NCBI GenBank assembly: GCA_022821985.1
Contig: JAJECP010000027.1
Coordinates: 1 to 64,000, forward strand
Direction: 5' to 3'
Source of the DNA: Acidimicrobiia bacterium
Lineage (GTDB): Bacteria; Actinomycetota; Acidimicrobiia; Acidimicrobiales; Poriferisodalaceae
DNA length: 64,000 nt
The translations under genes were made by a program, and so were the position numbers. Shown piece by piece: positions 32,201 to 35,622 of this stretch. Below the pieces are notes generated by a model. The model was not told where the DNA came from. It did not search any database and saw nothing but the letters and a program-made list of their open reading frames with translations. Numbering within the stretch: the first letter of the stretch is position 1; each line of letters begins with the position of its first letter.

Positions 32201-33755
32201 ACCCGGTGCCGCCCACGGTGCTGATCGCCAGGTTCTCGCTCGCCGTGTTGCCGTCGTCGCTCACCGCAGCCACAGCGATGCGCGCTGTCTGTTCTGACGG
32301 GCCGGTGAAGGTCACCCGACCCTGCGTCCCGTCCGACGAGTCGGCGTAGGCAATGCCGGCCGGGCTGCCCGTCAGCGAGAGGGTGAAATGGGTGCCCAGC
32401 GTCGCGCCCTCGAACGTCAGCGGCACCGTCAGCGCCTCGCCGGCCGTCAGCGCCCGGCCCAGACTCACCCGCACCTCCGCCTCGTCGTTGGTGCCCTCCC
32501 TGGCGTCGGTGTTGGAAGTCGCCACGACCGACACCGGCGTCGCCTCGTCGTCGTGGGTCACCGTCAGCGGCACAGCGGGAAGCGAGAAACCCGTGTAGAC
32601 GCTCCCGTCGCTCACCTTCAGAACGCGGAAGCTGAGCGTGCCCGACAGCTCCCCGCCGGGCGTGTCCACGATGTTGTCCTGCGCCACCAGCGTCACGACA
32701 TTGAGCGGATTCCCGCCACGCGTCGTCGCACTGGCGAGACTCGCCAAGTTGTAGCCCGACGGCAGGTACATGACGGTGCGCTCGCCGTCTGCCTTCCCCT
32801 TGCCCGTGTACAGCCCCGAGTTGACCCGGGCGATCGCCACATTCTTGCCGCCGCGCACCCGCGCCTGCGTGTCCACCTTGCCCACGATGTACACCGCCTC
32901 GGTGGTGGTGTGAGTGCCGGCGATCTTGATGGAGTCGCGGTGGTCGCGGGCGTCGCCGTTGCGGGTCCTCTCCATCATCGTGGTCGACCCGCCGGTCACC
33001 GTCACCGACGCATTCGTGCCGTTCAGCGTGCTGTCGGCCGCCGGCGCCTTCTTGGTCACCTCCCACTCGCCCAGCACCGACCCGTCGGTACACGTGCTCG
33101 TGCTGCACAACTGCACCCCCAACGTCTCGTCGGCGCCGGTGTCCCTGAAGTTTGCGATGGCAGTCAACTCGAAACTGATCCGCCCCGACTTGTCAGGCTT
33201 CACCTGCGTGCCCACAGCATTGGCATTGCTGCTGGCCTCAAACACGACCCCCAACTGCGTGCCGCTCGGCGGATCAGGGTTGTATTCGTGGAAGATGAGG
33301 GCCTTCACTTCCCAATCGTGGCTCAGCGTGTAGGTACCGCCCCTTCGGAGCCGGAGGTAGTAGGCAGTGGCGTCGGGGACCTCGGAGATCACGAAGTCGC
33401 GCCCATTGGGCTGCGTCAGACCTTCATTGGTGTAGTTGTAACCGCTGCTGGCGGTGATCTCGGTGCGATGCAGGATCGGCCCCGATGCCGAGGTCTGCGC
33501 CCCGGCCTCAGACGGCCCCTCTGTCAACGGCAAGCCCACCGGCACCACCGCCAGCAGCGACCCCGGCAGCACCACCGCCAACGCCGCGGCCAACGACCGC
33601 CGCACGCCGCGACCCTTGCCGCGGCGGCCCCAGCCGCCCCTCACACCAGCAGCCCGCCCACGGGGGGGGGGGGGGGACAAATCAGCCGCGTCGGTCACGC
33701 CAGCGCCCTGCTCAGACGGGGGGGGGGGGACGGAACTCGGGTCACGCCTGCACAA
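14229..33755 (-). CDS. Giant secreted Calx-beta repeat protein (up to 6508 aa)
   Basis: One uninterrupted 19.5-kb frame. The formal start is TTG 33755, but a signal peptide (VRRSLAAALAVVLPGSLLAV, cleavage near AGA-Q87) points to GTG 33644 or GTG 33605. The body is a long array of Calx-beta domains (about 100 residues each, ending in V-T-I-x-D-[DN]-D; acidic Ca-binding loops), so it is probably a Ca-stabilised adhesin or matrix protein. Three copies of a different module lie at about residues 846-1142, 4068-4271 and 4896-5130. A set of three other tandem repeats (SEPLNDVV...STDGGTSW...IWSTTQTV) lies at about 3180-3575. The C terminus ends in TDTITITITD with no LPxTG or membrane anchor, so the mode of surface attachment is unknown. 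Poly-C tracts lie at the 5' end. Nothing next to it encodes a dedicated secretion system. Confidence 0.85.
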   Translation of the reverse strand: MCRRDPSSVPPPPSEQGAGVTDAADLSPPPPRGRAAGVRGGWGRRGKGRGVRRSLAAALAVVLPGSLLAVVPVGLPLTEGPSEAGAQTSASGPILHRTEITASSGYNYTNEGLTQPNGRDFVISEVPDATAYYLRLRRGGTYTLSHDWEVKALIFHEYNPDPPSGTQLGVVFEASSNANAVGTQVKPDKSGRISFELTAIANFRDTGADETLGVQLCSTSTCTDGSVLGEWEVTKKAPAADSTLNGTNASVTVTGGSTTMMERTRNGDARDHRDSIKIAGTHTTTEAVYIVGKVDTQARVRGGKNVAIARVNSGLYTGKGKADGERTVMYLPSGYNLASLASATTRGGNPLNVVTLVAQDNIVDTPGGELSGTLSFRVLKVSDGSVYTGFSLPAVPLTVTHDDEATPVSVVATSNTDAREGTNDEAEVRVSLGRALTAGEALTVPLTFEGATLGTHFTLSLTGSPAGIAYADSSDGTQGRVTFTGPSEQTARIAVAAVSDDGNTASENLAISTVGGTGFEATGLDGGACAGEACSPDTPLTARVSLREPETGPRVVIHDISNVIDESDHTQWIYGVKLSEAPDSGNVTVSVTSDSPAISLGSRRSQTFNADGNGATRWDRQQGIDLVTRDNVDRPDGYVTFTFSVSGSGNYANVPDVTRTVWHIDDDATTVSLSGGGSSAGAATQVMVEGDASTSDTLTVSLSRPLVAGERARVPVRLLGLDNGAQVRTVRGLRVGANVEYPPHFNDITMTATGTGVSYTHVDIKTPPHAGLRWIDFEGAGAQTATVTMTPRSGFDDGETGDEVIEVDLYENLATARAQQFAASGTNLGGGLAAQGAPVRYFGIDDDDGDLGVVPADWPLLPSGLDEGDKFRLLYVTAAKTDANNPHLAYYDTFARSDILGEQFCPALDSHGAESLDACTEPDGDEPPQIALVGAGLGDDGVDALKPYAPSFRAVVGRFLAYRERTDASDHADFGGGGGEAIYWVNGSQAADDNADFRDGSWDDQANPRFADGTLARYDSDSDGTLDSQGPDPDGYWTGSYSAGQVTGTPSGDSTRCIGLGHPGIGSGLGFSPPRPVNRVQVGYLSGSSATLHTPLGPVALANPYNPDPNVNNPHPPQNCAASNPDELRSVYALSGVLIVGAAAQDQAVTVELDAATYEAAEGDSFAVVVSLSAARSVATTVQLASARGTAVPGTDFTAGPYSVTIPAGSTTATATIATTQDSVLEPSDETFALSIAESSLPAGVTAGSVKRARMTIVDDEYTFSFSGTSYQVDERAGEVLMLAVLSRALGSDVDVYFTFRDLTAAAGTDFTAVHGVGDKITIPAGERRVRLRVPIAADTTSSSNKLFYVTPVPEHLPTGHTASASEATVVIRSNSTSDERVDLSLSATTVAEGSAVTLTATLPAAASGADVVVPVVRAADSDAAAADYVLGGATAGTIVVPDGQTQGSIRLTAVADRTAEGRVHQGEELLLLQAGATGLSDGYLPGRVAAADITDTAVVPVNLSVSASGAVTEGGGPLTVTATLAAANDTGSAVAIPIEVRPAGTTAQSGDYTIASSISIPNGQTAGTASFTVNDDSTEEDAETVVVQLGASLPTGYGAAARNLVTVTIADDDTAPVPVVQFRDASLRVFEGAPFEFPYYATIVIEAASAVTEDTVVSFTLGGTAVRGSDYIIPEATSVMSETIPAGETEGQVVLRVLNDDNHEADETIVLTLVDGDGYDLGSQTVHTVTIRDLPDVEFAAATSQGVEGETATVTVRASHAFAVATDVEFTVGGTAKAADYTAPTSPVRFAAGATTATLSIPITADTDSDAGETIILTLVDRNGYDAGKDTRSTTQWKHTITLADPPSVPAVEFSAAVSTAKEGATARVTVETGSAVGADTDVAFTVAGSAQSADFTAPSSPVTIRAGQTSAVIEIPIAKDSPDDSGETIILTLTDGADYDLGSQQTHTVTLAEADPPPDLEFAASVSRGREGATVSVRVDASRAAEAAYAVSYTSTGGTATAGADYTTLSGTFTMPAGAASAAFDVAVAEDSTSDSGETIVLTLTDGADYDLGSRAVHTVTITEVDPPTLVFTQPRVFIAEGGAAQRYGISLSHDPSGSSAALPACDYDPYTADLPRCTASADPVVARVVIASPDVGLLKVFTGGSIVPAGEAVLEFTRRNFADPQFVTVYPEPDDDADSEQNVLIGHSIRGAVDDSAAFRASSPYAAGTTTGGVDDGIALPDMAAYVTDDDAAPGLTVGFVKTAGEKRFETLRVIEEDAGETGFTFDAGTDAGAGEKVAARVRITGGVHGEHYMVKGSGNISVAGPVDDGSRADGAEFIVTFTRPIQLLGVLKIISKDDESRATGGRFLNVELLSAFSPDGSAGVDADPATPDGVGLTLGPQTARVHVLPKDRLIVRQVASGEFAGAGRVEFDGLETDGVKAELTVNDASATIAEGDTTVRHVAVKLSKPPKGTRNVVVTVAVSDPAKLALAGDGDDDGAVTLTFRKTAGSSELTYRGTQTVGFVAKDDADFDDELVDVTVTMASGYGKAHPDGSLVRRFAVRVEDDDAPAGVTVTPGSLTVIEGEKRGAKLPRRTDGRARDHEVAVRLDADPGSGVTVRIEPVLPEGIASSAKTLDFTGGTSGNWQTWQTIGVKARDDDDSDDEELTVTWKRPTVTAGSSAAYSALTAADVASVAVTVLDDDAGVRVSERSVDLVEDATERGGATLAVATYQVVLQRAPAAGETVTVTPVSGDTGAVGFGRNEDGSAVTVHPGVVFTADAWAEPRTVELSPVGDADAADESVTISHTVSTTGSVYSAVSAGPSVRADVLDDDRAAGIVVSSDGEAFSGDGAVLFAHENGDAVGFSVRLAGRPAAELGRFWVDVSGGGGAVVADADPNASGAQTVLPFSQDNWWIPQTVWVTAPDETGGGADAADGLAELSLTAAEVTDSTRAPVGAYGTTPVWVHVYDDEFAGGPTYTVTGSGALIEGLAPAIFTVQGDMVPSSSTDVTLRISETGDFVAAGDEGDQTVTFSTGAVLRHQVPIVDDGTAEPDGTITAALQPGSGYRVGNPSRASIGVTDDGDTGTGAITADLSVSNSGAVTEGGTLTVTVTLGAAATSALSIPVEAAATPSPTASSGDYTLSNSGSVDVAMGATSGTLTFTAADDMIAEDAETLTLELGTLPAGVTAGTAASVAVTITDNDTAGVTVVESGGSTTVSEDPSVTDTYTVRLNSQPLTNVVVRATAPAGVQVDGPAAGRTWLSQLDLTFTPSNWNTPQTVTVRGQNDDIVNAGGKRDVTITQAVQTGDTNGKYTSSTPVANVEVDVTDNDTAGVTVAETSGGTTVSEDGTTTTDAYTVRLTSQPLNNVIVTVTAPAGTQVSTDNRSTWHSSRELTFNPSGSGIWSTTQTVHVRGVNDDIDNANDRRVIDITHGITSGNGDGGGYTTSTTIDAVSVTVTDDSDTAGVTVSKSAMTVSEDQSDSDTYTVRLGSEPLNDVVITATAPDGAQVSTDGGTSWYSSRELTFNPSGSGIWSTTQTVTVRGMQDIIDNPGNRRDVTITHSIAGGNGDGSRYTPSMPSIADVDVRVNDDDPAPTHISLSTNRSTVSEGTASTQVTVTAQVQGAKRFGVAKTVRVSVATTADTTSANYVDMTAVADFDITIPAGAQSHTGTFTIAPDNDMVAEQNNSVAVTGTVTGDSAVTVNPATAIPLTDDDAAPTGITLSASPTSVDEDGGAQSIAVTATVDGATRFGTAQTVAVSVAGHDTAGQVGFTQVTGFSITIPAEAASASESFTLTPDDNVWFESNGEAAISGTSAVTVTGASVTLTNDDAAPSGVTLSVMPMSSTEDGGAQTVTVTATVNGTTRYGTPRTVSVSVAGSSNADAVDFTASTPTAISLAAGQASATTTFTLTPTPDSTDEFDETITVSGSGAGIDAVTAASVTLTDGDDTTVSISAPAGAVAENGGTKDVTLTLSRALVDGETVTVPLDVVGVTAGSGSDYTVALHPASQTGVSLSTSGADSAQQPKVTLTTGAASAVLRFTAVDDSTRTQPYALVRYGTGARTPSGSGVDFTAPTDGPVGWVITDDETGDIVVPQSWALAPSGVQNQGEPRFRLVFASSAERDASSTAIADYDAFIRGLLAEGHAAVVPYAGFFTVLGSTSGVHLRDHASVTGSATMPFYWLGETGDATKRVATSNSQLRGEWIDSETPSSQSVPRDESGTVVSVDANGYFTGSTAAGARSSNPLGSTNVTVGYLNDSGSGRAPLGSGQTAASTATRSFYGLSPTFVRATDPVISVSTSQTSVVEGTTLSFTVTASPAPSKPLTVRLWVLESAGRDMVADGEQMVTFAAGDASRTHTVATAGDNSDEADSEVSLRVLNSAGYTVSTTAEAATVTVTDDDATAVAVSGGGGTVNEGASKDYTVNPGRGLASGESVTVNFAPAGSATQGSDYSITCHGSGVSCAGLGGTTPVLTITGGSGVRNAVIRVSALADSAHPETGETAGISLRSGHASTGSGGAFAVSGTPSTFAIASTAPAALTASFGAATYQATEAAGSRTVTVPVSLSAAAPSGGLSVSYSVSGTATAADRSTPSGTSGTVSFAQGASSASITVTVVDDVLAEGSETIVLTITDGAGYDPGTTAKTTITVADNDAAPTNVVLSVDDDSVGEGDGATTITVTATVQGVTRFADAKTVAVTVTGSGGANVVGFTANPSTFNIAIAAGAQTGTNTFVLTPTDNGTQETDETVTVAGVLSGVTVASETITVTDDDTAAATPVTVTLSAPVGDVTEGAGGAAGRKDLTVTLGRALTGSETVTVPLHVQGATVGSDYSFGLHPATQNGVTLLASNPYSAQHPAVQFSAGASSAVLRFVPVDNGVRTQPLVTINRNSAHQATAGGGATLGTVTGGPFKFMVVDDETGDIVVPSSWGLAPSGLGAGDDFRLLFRTSTTRDATSADIADYDFFVRNVLALAGHSDAVPYAGFFKAFASTRSGSGSTGTTARVHNGMASGHTGHFSGAGDVWADGSTVPNAGNAKGTPVYWLNGAILANNYADLCDQALKSGNGVTTGWDIDDPRSETGSRNIASGVTAGQAHQAWTGTGNACEAYDYPLGNSGNVSRAASHDTTWAFMHEGHSANTQQRPLYGMSPVFKIAGTAVVPVADFVSASSAAAESAGTRSVAVRLVPAPSQSVTVAYTLSGTAARGSDYTISGVTSNSGTVTVGTSGMATIPVAITDDSTPESAETVVLTISGSGSGYTVGTTAPTHTLTITDNDTTGMPRVSVTAGPAVNEGGNAVFTIAASPVPAGAITVRYTVAQNGQFVSSGRLGSGKQRSLSGASATIAIPTVNDSTDEADGSVTVTVTGGFNLGYTVGQPASATVTVRDNDVPAARFAAAVSDADESSGTHLVRVNLSPAPHRGTTVSYTVGGTATRGADFATPGTVSVPAGAAFVDIPVTIIGDSAAEPDETVVLTLTGGAGYRVGSPSAHTVTVADGPAGPPAALPVVTVTAGSRVFEGGADAVFKLSASLPVAGVPVRYTVAQNGEYVASGQLGSGKTQTLTGTGAAIRVPIVNDSVDEASGSVTVTLEAGSGYTVGSPASATVAVFDEDRSVARFAAAASAAGEGSGTHHVRVLFSTAPYRDHFLNYSVLSSREPGSATRGVDFTTAPGVSIFVRAGATYADIPVGIVDDNIAEGPETVTLRLNIGRYYFLDPSAGRTHTLTITDSGTAATPVADFAVAASAAAESAGTRNVEVRLVPAPAQATTVSYALSGTAARGSDYTISGVTSNTGTVTVGTSGTATIPVAIVDDAAAEGAETVVLTLSGGAGYTVGADSPSHTLTIAANDAPVVPQLRVAAGSAVDEGTAATFTVWASPAATGTVTVRYTVAQNGQFVASGRLGSGKTQTLSGASAAISIPTQNDSTDEADGSVTVTLETAGGYTVGSPSAATVTVRDDDVPAAQFAAASSTASESAGTRNVTVRLVPAPAQSTTVSYTLSGTAVRGSDYTISGVTSNTGTVVVGTSGTATIPVAITDDSSAESAETVTLTLNGGAGYDLGNVNRSHTLTITDNDTVGVPQVTVAAGAAVDEGGNAVFTVSANPAPTGTISVRYTVTQNGQFVSSGRLGSNKSRTLSGASATIAIPTVADSTDEADGSVTVMLTAGSGYTVGTPSAATVTVRDDDVPTAQFATASASADESSGIRQVRVNLSPAPHRGITVRYTLGGSATRGTDYTAAGSASAAAGAAFVDIPVTVIDDTGQEPDETVILTLTGGAGYQVGSRSTHTLTITDQDVSPAAAFATAAEQASESTGTHRVTLTVQPAPTAPITVRYTVGGSATRGADYTAPSGTVTVAANATTAAIDIPITHDTANEGDETVVLTLSAPGGSAGYVLGGQSSYTLTILDDDATPTTPRVRFNSSAIRVPEHRPGIYPTVYLDPWPSSDVTIHFAIDTNASTATLNEDYRLYRQLRDPDGDGVYHGTFIADAGNFRRWAKLSVQFIQDGVREGDETIVIYLLNGPGYTLGDMPTDTITITITD
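18360..19075 (-). other. Uncharacterised module, copy 3 in the giant protein
   Basis: Residues about 4896-5130 of the giant protein: GDIVVPSSWGLAPSGLGAGD, FRLLFRTSTTRDATSADIAD, YDFFVRN, VPYAGFFKAFAST, TPVYWLNGAILANNYADL, ...QRPLYGMSPVFKI. It is not a Calx-beta fold by pattern. It directly follows a Calx-beta domain ending in VVDDETGDIVVP. The same order of motifs recurs at 20940-21560 and 30335-31215. Confidence 0.6.
20940..21560 (-). other. Uncharacterised module, copy 2 in the giant protein
   Basis: Residues about 4068-4271: GDIVVPQSWALAPSGVQNQG, FRLVFASSAERDASSTAIAD, YDAFIRGLL, VVPYAGFFTVLGST, FYWLGETGD, GYFTGSTAAG, VTVGYLNDSGSGRAPLGSG, RSFYGLSPTFV. It is shorter than copies 1 and 3 and again follows the linker DDETGDIVVP. 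Confidence 0.6.
23193..23257. repeat. 65-bp exact repeat inside the giant gene, copy A
   Basis: These 65 bases are identical to 23580-23644. Both encode the segment IWSTTQTV and its upstream residues SSRELTFNPSGSG in adjacent repeat units of the giant protein. The flanking bases of the two units have diverged, so the identity suggests recent unequal exchange or gene conversion. Confidence 0.8.
23580..23644. repeat. 65-bp exact repeat inside the giant gene, copy B
   Basis: Second copy of the 65-bp sequence at 23193-23257, spaced 387 bp (129 codons) away. That is exactly one protein repeat unit and in the same frame, so deletion or duplication between the copies would keep the frame. Confidence 0.8.
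30335..31215 (-). other. Uncharacterised module, copy 1 in the giant protein
   Basis: Residues about 846-1142: LGVVPADWPLLPSGLDEGDK, FRLLYVTAAKTDANN, YDTFARSD, YAPSFRAVVGRFLAYRERT, AIYWVNGSQAADDNADF, GYWTGSYSAGQ, VQVGYLSGSSATLHTPLGP, RSVYALSGVLIVG. It is the most divergent and longest copy, with Cys residues in inserted loops. Confidence 0.6.
33662..33676. repeat. Homopolymer tract of 15 G (poly-C on the coding strand)
   Basis: Fifteen consecutive G on the + strand, hence C15 in the leader of the giant gene, 18 nt upstream of the GTG 33644 candidate start. In the formal frame it encodes a Pro run (LSPPPPRG). Such tracts mutate by slippage. Confidence 0.75.
33718..33729. repeat. Homopolymer tract of 12 G (poly-C on the coding strand)
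   Basis: Twelve consecutive G on the + strand, 41 bp from the first tract and in a similar context (GAC follows or precedes, with GTCACGCC nearby in both). An ATG at 33781 reads MRCKRILGGCAGVTRVPS into this tract and meets a stop soon after. With 13 C instead of 12 that frame would join the giant reading frame. Confidence 0.75.
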
Positions 33756-33782
33756 CCGCCAAGGATTCGCTTGCAGCGCATG

Positions 33783-34000
33783 AATGCTTGGCCTGTCCCA
33801 TGTGCGCTCGCTCCCTCACTGCCGCCGCCCCACCGGTGCGGTCGGCCGACGCGCTCGAACCGCTCCGCTCAACGCGCCAGAACCCGATGAGTGAACCAGC
33901 GGAATCAGCCAAAGTCAACACCTGCCTTCGCGCCGGGCACACCATGCCGTGCCTGAGTCTCCGCTCCTCTCTGATGCGCCGTCACGATGCCCCTTCTCAT
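33783..34000. other. Upstream region of the giant gene, no gene seen
   Basis: No credible coding frame on either strand. It should contain the promoter of the giant gene, transcribed leftward, but I cannot point to clear -35 and -10 boxes. It ends at the DDN-type gene fragment. Confidence 0.4.
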
Positions 34001-34002
34001 CA

Positions 34003-34131
34003 GCCGGCAAAGATATGGCATCGCAGGGACGACTCGGTGCCGATCTCGACAGTGACCGCCGGGTTGGCGCTGATGTTGTGGTACCACGCGGGATGGCTGG
34101 GATGGCCGCCGGCCGACGGCATCGCCGTCAT
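34003..34131 (-). pseudogene. Fragment of a DDN/F420-type oxidoreductase gene
   Basis: The minus-strand reading contains AMPSAGGHPSHPAWYHNI followed by SANPAVTVEIGTES, clearly homologous to residues of the intact DDN-type protein at 13603-14040 (VMASAGGHPSHPAWYHNI, VANPQVTVEVGTEV). Neither the N-terminal GARSGR segment nor the family's C-terminal part is present, and the frame runs into unrelated residues and a stop near 34000. The fragment abuts the stop of the ATPase gene at 34128, which suggests that gene inserted beside or into it. Confidence 0.7.
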
Positions 34132-35387
34132 CGCGGCGGCTCGGTCGTCCAGAGACGGGAGACAGGCACAGCGAGTATCCGGTCGTCGAGGCGGTAGGCA
34201 CGCTCGCCGGTGTGCAGCACCACACCGCATACGAAGTCGTCTGGTGCTTTGCGCCGCAGCCAGTGCAGGTGTCGGGCGTCGTGACGGTCGGCTTGGGGAG
34301 CGGACTTGACCTCGACGGCGACGAATCGGCCGTCGAGACGCTCAACGATGATGTCCACTTCGGGCCCGCCGCGTTCGCGCAGGTGATGCAAGCGAACCTC
34401 GTCGGCGAGCCACGAGGCCTGCCGGTGCAGTTCGTTGACAACGAACGACTCGAGGAGCTGTCCCCGCGCTGCATCCGTCGGTCGGGCCAGGGAACGGGGA
34501 TCACGGCCGAGCAGGTGTGCAGCAAGCCCGCTGTCGGTCAGGTGTGCCTTGGGTCTGCGGGCGATCTTCGCCGACAGGTTGCGCGACCAAGCAGGCATCA
34601 GCAGTACCAAGTAGGTCATCTGGAGGTAGCCGAGGTATGTCTCCATGGTGTCTCGGGCGCCGAGATCGCTGGCCCTCAGCAGGCTCGCCGTCACCAGTTC
34701 GCCAGACGTGCGGGCGGCCAGCAGCGAGAGCAGCTTGGGCAGCTCGCGCACCCGGCGCGCACCTGTCAGGTCTTTGATGTCACGCTGGGTGACGGTGCGC
34801 AGGTAGTCGCGAAACCACGCTCTTCGCATCTGCGGCGCCATCAGCGCCGGTTCCGGGAAGCCGCCCGCGCAGATGCGCTCCAGGTAGTCCGCGAGGCCGA
34901 GCGGCGATGGCTCGGCGCCGAGCAGCAGATCCGGATCGGCGAACGCCGCTTCGAGGAAGCCGTCGGGTTCGCCTGCGAGCTCGCCTTGAGTGAACGGCCA
35001 CAGCTCCAACATCGCCGCTCGGCCAGCCAACGACTCCGAGATGTTCGGCACGGTCAGGAAGTCGGCCGATCCGTTGAGCAGGAACTGTCCGCGGCTGCGG
35101 TCGTCATCGACGATGCCCTTGATCGCCCGTATCAGCGGCTCCCCTGCTCGTTGCACTTCGTCGATGGCCCGGGGGATGTCCCCGAACGCTGCGAAGCCCG
35201 CCGGATCCTCCATGGCTGCCTGCAATGTCGCTTCGTTGTCGAGGCGAGCGAACGTGCCGACGCCGTCGAGCGTTCGTCGTACCAGCGTGGTCTTGCCCGC
35301 TTGGCGCGGGCCGGTGACCACTACCACCCGGAAACCCGCCAACGCCCGTCGAGTGATCGGTTCGAGACGACGCGGCAACTCGTCCAT
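34128..35387 (-). CDS. ATP-binding protein: AAA_14 domain plus DUF4143 (paralogue)
   Basis: I take the start as ATG 35387 (MDELPRRLEPITRRAL); the frame also has an ATG at 35423, but that lies inside the upstream repeat array. About 419 residues: Walker A VTGPRQAGKTTLVRRT, Walker-B-like IPRAIDEVQRAG, sensor FLLNGSADFLTVPNISESLAGR, and a DUF4143 half with VTQRDIKDLTGARRVREL, YLGYLQMTYLVLLMPAW and GGPEVDIIVERLDGRFVAVEVKS. The last element keeps D...E-x-K (VDII...VEVK), like restriction-endonuclease-type folds; whether it cuts anything is unknown. It is a paralogue of 11170-12477. Confidence 0.85.
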   Translation of the reverse strand: MDELPRRLEPITRRALAGFRVVVVTGPRQAGKTTLVRRTLDGVGTFARLDNEATLQAAMEDPAGFAAFGDIPRAIDEVQRAGEPLIRAIKGIVDDDRSRGQFLLNGSADFLTVPNISESLAGRAAMLELWPFTQGELAGEPDGFLEAAFADPDLLLGAEPSPLGLADYLERICAGGFPEPALMAPQMRRAWFRDYLRTVTQRDIKDLTGARRVRELPKLLSLLAARTSGELVTASLLRASDLGARDTMETYLGYLQMTYLVLLMPAWSRNLSAKIARRPKAHLTDSGLAAHLLGRDPRSLARPTDAARGQLLESFVVNELHRQASWLADEVRLHHLRERGGPEVDIIVERLDGRFVAVEVKSAPQADRHDARHLHWLRRKAPDDFVCGVVLHTGERAYRLDDRILAVPVSRLWTTEPPR

Positions 35388-35414
35388 GTTGGAAAACTCG
35401 CCTTCCTGATCCTG

Positions 35415-35506
35415 TACTTGCATTTTCGTCGGGTCAGTATAGGCAATTTCGTCGTTCTGCTACCCGCATTTTTGTCGGTGCTCTACCGGCAAATTTGTCC
35501 TCAGAG
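35415..35506. repeat. Four-unit 23-bp iteron-like array upstream of the ATPase
   Basis: Four units start at exactly 23-bp steps (35415, 35438, 35461, 35484). Each begins with TA and carries GCATTTTCGTCG, GGCAATTTCGTCG, GCATTTTTGTCG or GGCAAATTTGTCC. The spacing puts every unit on the same face of the helix. The array covers the promoter region of the ATPase. It is AT-rich against a GC-rich background. It resembles an operator or iteron cluster; nothing else suggests a replication origin. Confidence 0.65.
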
Positions 35507-35622
35507 GGTGGCATCGCAGCGAGCTGGCTGGCAGGCTGTCCAGCGTGAATGTGCGGGCGGCTTCCGCTGGGCGCGGCCAGCGGTTCGCGTGGGGCAGCCG
35601 CCGTCTGGTCGGTGGGGCCGGG

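Noticed and set aside
35415-35506. CRISPR array or plasmid-type replication origin
   Set aside because: Units are 23 bp with no spacers of their own and no cas or rep gene nearby, so an operator-type array is the simpler reading.
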